Assembly: GCA_029571225.1 (NCBI GenBank)
Contig: JAKPTF010000106.1
Location: 1 to 44,274, forward strand
Length of the DNA: 44,274 nucleotides
DNA from: Candidatus Omnitrophota bacterium
GTDB taxonomy: Bacteria; Omnitrophota; Gorgyraeia; Gygaellales; Profunditerraquicolaceae
Direction of reading: 5' to 3'
The translations under genes were made by a program, and so were the position numbers. The notes beneath the pieces were generated by a model, which worked only from the letters and a program-made list of their open reading frames with translations, did no database searches and was not told the origin of the DNA. How positions within the stretch are numbered: position 1 is the first letter of the stretch; every line of letters begins with the position of its first letter. This document shows, piece after piece, positions 15,986 through 23,141 of the stretch.

Positions 15986-16756
15986 TTATACTCCGCTCAT
16001 CCGGATTGTCATCAATATAATAAGCATGAACGCGCAAAAATAGATATCGTTCTTTGTTATCCGCCAGGCATGGAGAGTCCGTATGGGGCCGGTATATCCC
16101 CGGCAGCACATTGCCAGATAAACCTTCTCCGCTTTTTCATACGAACGTATGAACAAAACGCCCACGATATTCGACAGCGTCTTGATCAAGCCCCACCCGC
16201 TGCGCCGTACTGAACGCGACATCCGCGCGACCTGCATGCGTTCAAGTTCATCCTCAATTACAAACAAATAGCGGTACATGAAGGACACAATCATGACCAC
16301 CAGGCGCGGGATGCGCAATCGCTCAAACCCCTTGAGCAAATCGACAAAATCAGCGGTATTGACGAGAAGAATGCTGCACAGGATGGAAAGATACGCCTTG
16401 ACGATCACGTTCCACATGAGCATGAGCCCCGTGTGCGTCAGGGGCAGGCGGATAAATCCCGCGTTCAGCGTGAATATGACGACACCGGGCTTGTAAAAAG
16501 GGATAAAAGCCGCGATACAGAACACGATGGGCATCAATTCCAGGGATTTCCTCAAGACGAATACAGCCGGGATGCGTGATAGGGCCATGAGTCCCGACAG
16601 GAGAAGGAAATATAAAAAGAATGAACGCATCTGCTCAGGAGGAGTCAGCACAATGAACAGGATACACGCGAAAAACACCCCGATCTTTACGCGCGGATCC
16701 CTCCGGTGCAATATGCTGTCTAAACGGCTGTATTCGTCAAGAAAAGCGTGTCTCAC
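15986..16756 (-). CDS. ECF transporter transmembrane protein NikQ/CbiQ
   Basis: A 256-residue polytopic protein with the CbiQ layout: an N-terminal segment with LDSILHRRDPRVKI, about five membrane helices, and the long cytoplasmic helices carrying ARMSRS and AMCCRGYTG, which correspond to the Ala-Arg-Gly motifs that dock on the ATPase. The chosen start is a GTG at 16756 whose last two bases overlap the stop of the preceding PDGLE gene (GTGA); a longer frame to 16873 would overlap that gene by 120 bases and add a non-family tail. Confidence 0.9.
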   Translation of the reverse strand: MRHAFLDEYSRLDSILHRRDPRVKIGVFFACILFIVLTPPEQMRSFFLYFLLLSGLMALSRIPAVFVLRKSLELMPIVFCIAAFIPFYKPGVVIFTLNAGFIRLPLTHTGLMLMWNVIVKAYLSILCSILLVNTADFVDLLKGFERLRIPRLVVMIVSFMYRYLFVIEDELERMQVARMSRSVRRSGWGLIKTLSNIVGVLFIRSYEKAEKVYLAMCCRGYTGPIRTLHAWRITKNDIYFCAFMLIILMTIRMSGV

Positions 16757-17046
16757 GAACTCTTTTGCCTTTTGATCAACGCCGCGAATCCGTACGCTGC
16801 GCCGAATACGACCAACGTCCCCATGACGCCCGCGGCGGAGGTTGCCAGTTTTTCGTTTTTGATGCCCGGCCATGTATAGTCAGGGACCGGAGACACAAGG
16901 ACCGGCTCCCCTTCGCCTTTTTCCAGAAAACCTTTATCCTCCGCTACCCGTTCTAACCCGTCGGGGAATGAGGACGCAAACGGGGAGAGGACAAGCGCCA
17001 GGAAAAGAGCTGTCAATAACCCGAACAGGATGTCTTTTTTATTCAT
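16753..17046 (-). CDS. PDGLE-domain nickel/cobalt transporter component (NikN/CbiN-like)
   Basis: A 97-residue protein with two membrane helices (about 8-26 and 70-90) and an extracytoplasmic loop that contains PDGLERVAEDKGF, the PDGLE signature found beside or fused to CbiM/NikM. It is thought to help the M component load metal. It overlaps nikM by eight bases and nikQ by four, so the nikMNQO genes are translationally linked. Confidence 0.88.
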   Translation of the reverse strand: MNKKDILFGLLTALFLALVLSPFASSFPDGLERVAEDKGFLEKGEGEPVLVSPVPDYTWPGIKNEKLATSAAGVMGTLVVFGAAYGFAALIKRQKSS

Positions 17047-17680
17047 GCGAACCCTCCGATTTATATACCAGGTCAGGCCTCACTTTGATCACAAATGAAA
17101 CAACCAGGCAGGTAATAACCGCTTCCCCTATTCCGATCAATGCGTGTACGCCGAGCATGGCAGGGAACACGACATTGAACGCAGATGTCCCCGAAATGAC
17201 CAATTGCAAGGAGCATGCGCTTGACGCCAGGATCACTGATGCCCATGAGGCAACGGCAATACTGGCAATAATGAACCGCCTGCCGAACACGCCGTTACAA
17301 AGCCGGTATATCAAGTACCCGCCAATGGTGCCGATAAAGGACATATTAAAAATATTCGCGCCCAGGGCTGTCAATCCTCCGTCCTGAAAGATCAAACATT
17401 GTACCATAAGCACCACTGCTATGACAATAGCTCCTGCGCACGGCCCAAGAAGCACTGCTGCGAGAACGCCTCCCAGGAAATGGCCTGACGTGCCGCCCGC
17501 AACGGGGAAATTGAGCATCTGCGCGGCGAAGACGAACGCCGACATAACACCCATAAGGGGCACTACTTTGTCCTTAAGCGAACGTGATGCCTGGCGGATA
17601 CAGGCTCCCAGGCCGCCGGCTGAAATTAGCCAGGTGGTCACCCAGGTACCGGTGCTTAAGAATCCATCCGGAATATGCAT
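17039..17680 (-). CDS. Nickel/cobalt substrate-binding membrane component NikM/CbiM
   Basis: A 213-residue membrane protein that begins MHIPDGFL. In this family the N-terminal amine and His2 bind the metal directly, so the start is fixed. It has AAGGAGG nine bases upstream and the conserved PVAGGTSGHFLGG and ALGANIFNMSFIG segments. It is the S component of the ECF importer with the PDGLE protein, NikQ and NikO. No cobalamin riboswitch was recognised upstream, which fits nickel more than cobalt. Confidence 0.93.
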   Translation of the reverse strand: MHIPDGFLSTGTWVTTWLISAGGLGACIRQASRSLKDKVVPLMGVMSAFVFAAQMLNFPVAGGTSGHFLGGVLAAVLLGPCAGAIVIAVVLMVQCLIFQDGGLTALGANIFNMSFIGTIGGYLIYRLCNGVFGRRFIIASIAVASWASVILASSACSLQLVISGTSAFNVVFPAMLGVHALIGIGEAVITCLVVSFVIKVRPDLVYKSEGSHE

Positions 17681-17737
17681 ACGAACCTCCTTATCTATCC
17701 CTTGCGCATTCCATGCGCATGGGATTAATTCGGGCTT

Positions 17738-17772
17738 ATGAGTTATGTCGCGCTTCGCGCTCCATAACTCAT
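17738..17772. repeat. Long inverted repeat between the porin and nikM genes
   Basis: ATGAGTTATG (17738-17747) and CATAACTCAT (17763-17772) are perfect 10-base complements. Between them lies an inner GCGC/GCGC pair around a TTC/GAA triloop, flanked by a symmetrical two-base mismatch that would form tandem G-A pairs in minus-strand RNA. Outer GGGC/GCCC can extend the stem. No U-run follows, so it is not a simple terminator. It may be an RNA processing or stability element, or an operator. Confidence 0.55.
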
Positions 17773-17779
17773 GCCCTCA

Positions 17780-19093
17780 TTAAAATTCCACCTGTCCGCG
17801 AAGGCCGGTAACCACAATGGTGCCGTCGCCGTTCGCAGCATCCTTGCCGTACGGCCGCCAGATGATCTGCAGGTCAGGGCTGATCCAGAGATGGTCATTG
17901 ACCTTGCAATTGTAATACCATTCAAAATGGGATTCGGTCTTTGCAAGCAGGCTGTTCGCATCCCTGTATTTATCAGACGGCTTTATCTGGCCGAAACCGA
18001 CGCCGGTAACGTCATCAGGCCTGCCCCACAAAGAACCTTTCACCTGCGGCCCCAGGCTCCAGGATCGTTCAAGGGAGAAGTCGCTGCCGTTGAGGTAAAC
18101 GTCGGGATCCTGCCAGCCGTACCGGGCAAAGATGCCGAAGATATCAGTAAGCTCCTGGTCAATGCTGACCCCCCAGCCATAGCCGTTTTCCTTATCCCTG
18201 GTCGTATCCATCCATTTCGTATGGTTATCTCCGCTGCGCCATGCGATCAAGCGGTAGTTCCCGCCTCTTCTGAACAACTGCGGCTTGAAATTCACCTGGC
18301 CTGCAAGGAACATGGAATCGAATACATCAGTCCACCCCGCTTTACTGTCAACAGCAAGAAGTTCGACATCCAATAAGTCCGACGGAACAGCGGAAAAACG
18401 CACGCCCGCGCCGTTACTAGCCGGGAATTCGATCACCGGGGAATTACCGAAGATCAATGAAAGAAACTGCGAGGTGTCCGTATTCGCATACTCATTGGTA
18501 TCGATGTAATTGGTTGCGTCGAGCTTGCCGAACGTCAGGGTTAATGGGAACCGCTTAAAATGCTGTTCATACCATGCCTCAGGCATCAACACGCCTGAAT
18601 TATCAATAGCATTGTTATTGACATTTCCGTAAAGCCGAAGTGCCTGGTCCACACCTGAGCCCGGGCCAGATTTAAGAAGTACGTACGCGCTGCCGTAATC
18701 GTCAAAGGATTTTTCAAAGGAAAGCTTTGCTGTCATTGACGCGTCGGTCGCATCCTCGCGGTTCGACAACTGGTTCGGGCCGTTGGCATTGCGCACTGCC
18801 TGCACGATGGTCGTTGATTCAAACCCGATTTTGACGCCATCCAGCAGTTGATCGCCGGCAGACTGCGCCGGTGCGGCCTCCGCCCGCAGGGTAAGTTCCT
18901 GTGTAGTTACACGGCGCTCAAGAGACTCGATGGTCTGCTGCTGCCTCTGAACGGTATTCTTCAATTCCCTGATCTGCATCAGAAGCTCATCATTGGTCAC
19001 CGCGGGCTCAGCGAAAACAACTGCCGGGCACGATAAATATATACCAACAAGAAAGCCGTACAAAATTGTTTTAAAACCCTCCGGTCGTAACAC
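17780..19093 (-). CDS. OprB-like outer-membrane porin, probably for nickel uptake
   Basis: A 437-residue exported beta-barrel protein. I place the start at the GTG at 19093, which has AGGGAGG five bases upstream; the frame can be read from 19114, but that start would lie in the operator. After a signal peptide (ILYGFLVGIYLSCPAVVFA) comes a short coiled coil (IRELKNTVQRQQQTIESLERR) as in trimeric or peptidoglycan-linked porins. Beta-rich, aromatic sequence with GWGVSIDQEL and SHFEWYYNCKVNDHLWISPDLQ, typical of OprB-type porins, then runs to a terminal phenylalanine, the usual outer-membrane assembly signal. It lies between nikR and nikM and has a candidate operator over its promoter, so a role in nickel passage is an inference; OprB relatives otherwise move sugars. 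Confidence 0.8.
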   Translation of the reverse strand: MLRPEGFKTILYGFLVGIYLSCPAVVFAEPAVTNDELLMQIRELKNTVQRQQQTIESLERRVTTQELTLRAEAAPAQSAGDQLLDGVKIGFESTTIVQAVRNANGPNQLSNREDATDASMTAKLSFEKSFDDYGSAYVLLKSGPGSGVDQALRLYGNVNNNAIDNSGVLMPEAWYEQHFKRFPLTLTFGKLDATNYIDTNEYANTDTSQFLSLIFGNSPVIEFPASNGAGVRFSAVPSDLLDVELLAVDSKAGWTDVFDSMFLAGQVNFKPQLFRRGGNYRLIAWRSGDNHTKWMDTTRDKENGYGWGVSIDQELTDIFGIFARYGWQDPDVYLNGSDFSLERSWSLGPQVKGSLWGRPDDVTGVGFGQIKPSDKYRDANSLLAKTESHFEWYYNCKVNDHLWISPDLQIIWRPYGKDAANGDGTIVVTGLRGQVEF

Positions 19094-19112
19094 AAACACC
19101 TCCCTCTTGTTC

Positions 19113-19146
19113 ACACGATTTATGCAATCGTGTTACTGCTTGACAA
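19113..19146 (-). promoter_or_regulatory. Porin promoter with an overlapping operator-like inverted repeat
   Basis: ACACGATT (19113-19120) and AATCGTGT (19126-19133) are perfect inverted repeats five bases apart. On the minus strand they cover the spacer and the -10 region of a likely promoter: TTGTCA (19141-19146) with CATAAA (19119-19124) 16 bases on. A protein bound here would block transcription. The adjacent nikR gene makes NikR the obvious candidate, though the site does not match the enterobacterial GTATGA-N16-TCATAC operator. Confidence 0.5.
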
Positions 19147-19165
19147 AAAAATAATACATACCCGC

Positions 19166-19582
19166 TTATACAAGATCCTTTCCCGTTGTCGCCATGCTCA
19201 ACGAGCCGAACTTAACGCCCTTTGTCCCGCGCATTTTGTCCGAAAGCTCCTTTATCTTATCGGGCCTGCCCTTGACCGCGATGATCTCAAGGCAGTTGTG
19301 GTGGTCGATGTGTATATGCTGGCTGGCGAATATGACTCCGCCGAAGTCATGCTGAAGGTCAGTCAGAACCGTTGTGAGCTCGCGCTTATGGTGATCGTAC
19401 ACGAGAGTGATTGCTCCGACCACCTCATCCTTCGATGCCCACTCGTCTTTGACCAGTTCGGCCCGGATAAGGTCACGCAAGGCTTCCGACCTGTTGTCAT
19501 ACCCTCTGGCAGACAGAAGCCGGTCCCATCGCTGCAAAAGGCTCCTTTCAAGAGATACTCCGAACCTTACGAGTGACGACAT
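19166..19582 (-). CDS. nikR: Nickel-responsive repressor NikR
   Basis: A 138-residue regulator with an N-terminal ribbon-helix-helix domain (VRFGVSLERSLLQRWDRLL, about 5-45) and a C-terminal ACT-like nickel-binding domain. The four high-affinity nickel ligands known from E. coli NikR are all present, shifted by two: H78, H89, H91 and C97 in LQHDF and QHIHIDHHNCLE. It represses nickel uptake genes when nickel is plentiful. It is the first gene of nikR-porin-nikMNQO and has its own good promoter. The inverted repeat in its leader suggests autoregulation. Confidence 0.96.
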   Translation of the reverse strand: MSSLVRFGVSLERSLLQRWDRLLSARGYDNRSEALRDLIRAELVKDEWASKDEVVGAITLVYDHHKRELTTVLTDLQHDFGGVIFASQHIHIDHHNCLEIIAVKGRPDKIKELSDKMRGTKGVKFGSLSMATTGKDLV

Positions 19583-19596
19583 ATGCTCTCCATGAT

Positions 19597-19639
19597 ATTA
19601 CGAATGTAATTATTGTAGCACTGGTCGGTTCTCTGTCAA
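19597..19639 (-). promoter_or_regulatory. nikR promoter with a downstream inverted repeat
   Basis: On the minus strand, TTGACA (19634-19639), a 16-base spacer and TACAAT (19612-19617) make a near-consensus promoter. Immediately downstream is ATTAC-N4-GTAAT (19597-19610), a perfect 5-base inverted repeat over the transcription start region, a likely repressor site. Its half-site GTAAT resembles GTAAC next to the porin repeat, consistent with one regulator at both. Confidence 0.65.
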
Positions 19640-19642
19640 GCG

Positions 19643-19679
19643 GAAAAATTGGCCGGGCAGAATTAATTATACCTGGCCA
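19643..19679 (-). terminator. Intrinsic terminator ending the heme/cytochrome transcript
   Basis: On the minus strand TGGCCAGG (19672-19679) pairs with CCCGGCCA (19650-19657), with a single mismatch, and the stem is followed directly by ATTTTTCC. It begins just after the ccsA stop codon at 19683 and separates the heme operon from nikR. Confidence 0.8.
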
Positions 19680-19682
19680 CTT

Positions 19683-20471
19683 TTATTGGTAGCTGTGGAG
19701 GCCTGGCAGGATGAAGTTGACGCCGATGAAGGTGAATAGTGTTGCGAGGAAACCGAAAATACACAGCCACGCGGCCCTGGTATCTTTCCATCCGCAAAGG
19801 ATGCGCATATGCAGATAAACGATATACACCAGCCATGTGATGAGTGAACAGGTCTCTTTCGGGTCCCATCCCCAGTACGTTCCCCAGGCGGCATCCGCCC
19901 ATGCCGATCCGGTTGTCATGCCTACGGTCAAAAAAGGAAATCCGAATATTACCAGCCGGTACATAAGTACATCGAGTGACCGCAGTTGTTCCGTCCCGGC
20001 TGCGCGCCGCTTTGATACGATATAGAGAACGCCGAGCATGAACGCGAGGCTCAATGCGCCGTAGCCGATAAAATACGTGATAACATGGATGCCGATCCAC
20101 CTGCTCTGCAAAGCTGGCACCAGGGGTTTGACCGCGCTGTCGCCGAAGAGAGCTGCCGTCATCAGGCATAACGCCAGGATAAGGCCGGGAACACGCAGGA
20201 TCGAGGCGCGGTACAGGAAAGTGAACGCAAAATACACGGCGATAATCGCCCAGGAGAACAGAACCAGGGATTCGTACATGCTGGCGAACGGCGGCCTGCC
20301 TGCGGCGTGCCAGCGAAAAGCGATAGCGCAGGTATGGAACGCAAACCCCGATGACAGCAGCGCCTGCGTAAGTTTTTCAGATCCGCGTTTCAGTACACCC
20401 GGCGGGATCGCGATAAAAAACGCTGCGGCTGCGTATAAAACAAAGCCGGCCTTCAGGAATATTTCGGTCAT
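19683..20471 (-). CDS. ccsA: System II cytochrome c maturation protein CcsA/ResC
   Basis: CcsA with ResB moves heme across the membrane and attaches it to apocytochromes c. The 262-residue polytopic protein has the periplasmic tryptophan-rich WWD motif (AAWGTYWGWDPKET), with conserved histidines in membrane-edge positions such as RWIGIHVITYF and LHMRIL. It starts within the resB stop region (ATGA overlap) and is the last gene before the terminator at 19643-19679. A second CcsA-like gene lies at 30784-31608, so this one, paired with resB, is probably the true cytochrome-maturation partner. Confidence 0.93.
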   Translation of the reverse strand: MTEIFLKAGFVLYAAAAFFIAIPPGVLKRGSEKLTQALLSSGFAFHTCAIAFRWHAAGRPPFASMYESLVLFSWAIIAVYFAFTFLYRASILRVPGLILALCLMTAALFGDSAVKPLVPALQSRWIGIHVITYFIGYGALSLAFMLGVLYIVSKRRAAGTEQLRSLDVLMYRLVIFGFPFLTVGMTTGSAWADAAWGTYWGWDPKETCSLITWLVYIVYLHMRILCGWKDTRAAWLCIFGFLATLFTFIGVNFILPGLHSYQ

Positions 20472-21484
20472 ATGTTACTGTTTTTTCCGGGACCGCGCGG
20501 CCGTAATTTCGGATACAGGATACCGATGATCCCGGAGTTCATCAGAATAAATCCCAGAAAAACTATTTTAACACCGGGATCATACACGACGTCAAGGCCG
20601 GTCCAGGAAAGCTGTTCGGAATCATAGCGGGATTGATATACGGAATACCCCCGGTATTCAAGCGGCGCGTTCACCTTTATATCCCGGCTGAAAGAGATCC
20701 GTCGGCCCGGGTCATCTACCCTGACTCTGCTGCGGTATTCCTTTATCTGAGGCTGAAGGTCGAACCTGAACCTTATATTGAGGTCGTCCCCCATCTCGAT
20801 ATCCGGGTGGTTGGCAAAAATCCATCGCTCCTCCGAAAGGGCAGGCCCTTTGATACGAACGAGCAGTGCTGGATTCAGCGGCTGACCTGAACGGCTCACA
20901 GCGCGATTCTCCCGGTCGAATACAAAATGAGGCAGATAATCAACAACTGTAAACGAATAGCCGGTTTCGCCCAGCGGATATTCCACGCCGGGCTGCGCAC
21001 GGTACTGTCCGGAAAAACCCCGGTCCTCTACGCGAACGCGCACCGGATAGCCTTTCTGCGCCGTTTCATACCATTCGAGAGAAAAATCTTCCAGTGTGAT
21101 GAAAAACGGCAGCGCGCGCACACCCCTGTCTGTCATGAACGAATCTGCCCGCTGGCCTTCGGACAGCTCAATGGAACCGCGGAAACCGAACAATGCGCTT
21201 ACAAGGGCGCCGGAAAGGATAATAAGCACTGAAGCGTGAGTAAGGATTGAGGCGACCTTTTTTCGGTTGAAAAGGATACGGTCAACAGTACAGACCAGCA
21301 GATTAAGGGCGAACAGCCCCAGGAGGCAGAAAAACCATACGCTCGAATATACGAGCGGCTGTTTTTCTGTAGGCAAAAGCGCTCCGGCAAACGATACGGT
21401 TATGATGATCCACAGAAGGACAAACGCAATCCGCACCGAACCTATGAATCTCCAGGACTGAAGGAATGGATGTGTTTTAGCCAT
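20468..21484 (-). CDS. resB: Cytochrome c biogenesis protein ResB
   Basis: A 338-residue ResB-family membrane protein. It has a short cytoplasmic start (FLQSWRFIGSVRIAFVLLW), three N-terminal helices (about 15-110), a long beta-rich periplasmic domain (about 115-295), and a last helix near 300-325. This layout matches ResB/Ccs1 of System II. It forms a heme channel and ligation complex with CcsA, whose gene overlaps its 3' end by four bases. hemL lies six bases upstream, so heme supply and use are in one transcript. Confidence 0.92.
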   Translation of the reverse strand: MAKTHPFLQSWRFIGSVRIAFVLLWIIITVSFAGALLPTEKQPLVYSSVWFFCLLGLFALNLLVCTVDRILFNRKKVASILTHASVLIILSGALVSALFGFRGSIELSEGQRADSFMTDRGVRALPFFITLEDFSLEWYETAQKGYPVRVRVEDRGFSGQYRAQPGVEYPLGETGYSFTVVDYLPHFVFDRENRAVSRSGQPLNPALLVRIKGPALSEERWIFANHPDIEMGDDLNIRFRFDLQPQIKEYRSRVRVDDPGRRISFSRDIKVNAPLEYRGYSVYQSRYDSEQLSWTGLDVVYDPGVKIVFLGFILMNSGIIGILYPKLRPRGPGKNSNI

Positions 21485-21490
21485 TGAAGT

Positions 21491-22789
21491 TTAAAGCCGC
21501 CGAACCGCGCGCGCACACGCCATAACGGTCTCTCTTATATCCTTACCGGTGTGCGCGAACGAGAAAAAGTTAGCCTCAAACTGGGACGGCGCAGTATATA
21601 TGCCCTGCGCGAGCATTTCTTTGAAAAAACGGGCATAGACTTTAGTGTCGGAGGACTTTGCCGTAGCGTAATCGCGCACGCGCTTATTAGTGAAGAAAAA
21701 AGTGAACATGGATCCTGCGCGGTTGACCGTGCAGGGGACCCGGGAACGCCTGAATATATCTTCCATGGTCTGGCACATCTCGGCTGTATCCGAATTAAGT
21801 TGGGCGTAATCCCTGTTTTTGAGCTCCTTGAGCCCTGCAAGGCCAGCAGCGACTGCTACGGGATTTCCCGAAAGCGTGCCTGCCTGATAGACCTTTCCCA
21901 GAGGGGAAAGATAGTCCATAATCTCTTTTCTGCCTCCGTAGGCGGCAAGCGGCATGCCTGCGCCTATGATTTTGCCCAGGCATGTCAGATCAGGCTCGAT
22001 GCCGAAAAGGCTCTGAACCCCGCCGTAGGTAAACCTGAAGCCGCTGATTACCTCATCGAAAATCAAAAGGACGCGATGGCGGCGCGTAAGCTCGCGCAAT
22101 GCGGCGAGAAAACCCGGTTCGGGCAGGATAACGCCCATGTTTGCCGCTACCGGTTCAACGATAACCGCGGCGATCTTACTGCGGCCCTCGCGAATGATGC
22201 GGCTGGCCGCGTCGATATCGTTATACGCGCAGACGATGGTATCGCGGCTCGTCCCCGCGGTTATGCCGAGCGAATCCGGGACGCCGTACGTTGCAGCGCC
22301 CGAACCGGCCTTGACCAGAAGGCTATCGGTGTGACCGTGATAACACCCCTCGAATTTGAGGATCTTATCTCTGCCAGTAAAACCGCGCGCCAGGCGTATC
22401 GCGGACATCGTTGCTTCGGTCCCTGAATTGACAAAACGGACCTTCTGCATAGAGGGGACCGCGTCACAGAGGGCATGCGCCAAAACTGTCTCGTTCTCTG
22501 TCGGAGCGCCGAAGGACATCCCGCGCGCGGACGCGCCCTTCACAGCCCGGACGACGGCAGGATGCGCGTGGCCCAGGATGAGCGCTCCCCACGACATGCA
22601 AAAATCGATATACCGGTTACGGTCCACATCAACTATACGGCTCCCGGCCCCCTGCGCCATGAAAACAGGGTCAACGCCGACAGCCTTACATGCCCGGACC
22701 GGGCTGTTGACGCCTCCTACGAGGACCTGAACAGCCTCGGCATAAAACTTGCGGGACCGCGTATGTAGATTCCTATTTGCCCTGGCCAT
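21491..22789 (-). CDS. hemL: Glutamate-1-semialdehyde 2,1-aminomutase HemL
   Basis: HemL converts glutamate-1-semialdehyde to 5-aminolevulinate using PLP. The 432-residue product (from the ATG at 22789) has VLVGGVNSPVRA, FCMSWGALILGHAHP, FVNSGTEATMSAIRLARG, FDEVISGFR and the PLP lysine in LTCLGKIIGAGMP. The same frame is open up to an ATG at 22816, which would add nine residues and increase overlap with the pilZ gene; neither start has a strong Shine-Dalgarno sequence. It lies downstream of ahbAB and pilZ, far from hemA in the same array. Confidence 0.96.
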   Translation of the reverse strand: MARANRNLHTRSRKFYAEAVQVLVGGVNSPVRACKAVGVDPVFMAQGAGSRIVDVDRNRYIDFCMSWGALILGHAHPAVVRAVKGASARGMSFGAPTENETVLAHALCDAVPSMQKVRFVNSGTEATMSAIRLARGFTGRDKILKFEGCYHGHTDSLLVKAGSGAATYGVPDSLGITAGTSRDTIVCAYNDIDAASRIIREGRSKIAAVIVEPVAANMGVILPEPGFLAALRELTRRHRVLLIFDEVISGFRFTYGGVQSLFGIEPDLTCLGKIIGAGMPLAAYGGRKEIMDYLSPLGKVYQAGTLSGNPVAVAAGLAGLKELKNRDYAQLNSDTAEMCQTMEDIFRRSRVPCTVNRAGSMFTFFFTNKRVRDYATAKSSDTKVYARFFKEMLAQGIYTAPSQFEANFFSFAHTGKDIRETVMACARAVRRL

Positions 22790-23141
22790 TTGTTTTTCTC
22801 GATTTGCCGTGGACATAATAAATAAGCCGCAGCCTGTTCTTCAGCTCCAGGTTCTCAAAACGAAGGCCGGTCTCATATAAAAGCGCGCCGTCCTTGTCTT
22901 TTCTCGGCTGGACCTTCTGCCAGGCGACCCTTCCGGAGCAGTTAAAGGGCTTTTCATTGTCCGGAAGATAAACCAGGAGTTCGATGAGCGCGTCGGGGTT
23001 GATCCTGCGGTCAAGCCCCAGGCAGAAACCACCTGCCGATACGTCTATCGAATACGCGCTGCCTTCGACCATCTCGTCTTTGATCTTATAGATGACCCGC
23101 AGCCTTCCTGAAACCCGCCTGTATTTTCTTCTCTCTTCCAC
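22773..23141 (-). CDS. PilZ-domain protein, probable c-di-GMP receptor
   Basis: A 122-residue single-domain PilZ protein. The c-di-GMP signature is complete: an arginine-rich RRKYRRV at the N terminus, followed by DVSAGG about 40 residues later. The GTG at 23141 follows CGGGAG; a longer frame from a TTG at 23171 is less likely. It overlaps the tail of ahbAB upstream and the start region of hemL downstream, so it is translated from within the heme operon. It has no output domain and would have to act on a partner. Why a c-di-GMP receptor sits among heme genes is unknown. Confidence 0.85.
   Translation of the reverse strand: MEERRKYRRVSGRLRVIYKIKDEMVEGSAYSIDVSAGGFCLGLDRRINPDALIELLVYLPDNEKPFNCSGRVAWQKVQPRKDKDGALLYETGLRFENLELKNRLRLIYYVHGKSRKTNGQGK

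Noticed and set aside
17738-17772. Classical NikR operator (GTATGA-N16-TCATAC) in the long inverted repeat
   Set aside because: Half-sites GTTATG/CATAAC at 15-base spacing do not match the enterobacterial consensus, so I list it as an unexplained inverted repeat.
17681-17779. Possible cobalamin riboswitch before the cobalt/nickel transporter
   Set aside because: The spacer is under 100 bases and contains only the inverted repeat; no B12-box or extended fold could be seen.
21551-22426. 291-codon plus-strand open frame opposite hemL
   Set aside because: Antisense to all the conserved PLP-enzyme motifs of hemL; no independent support.
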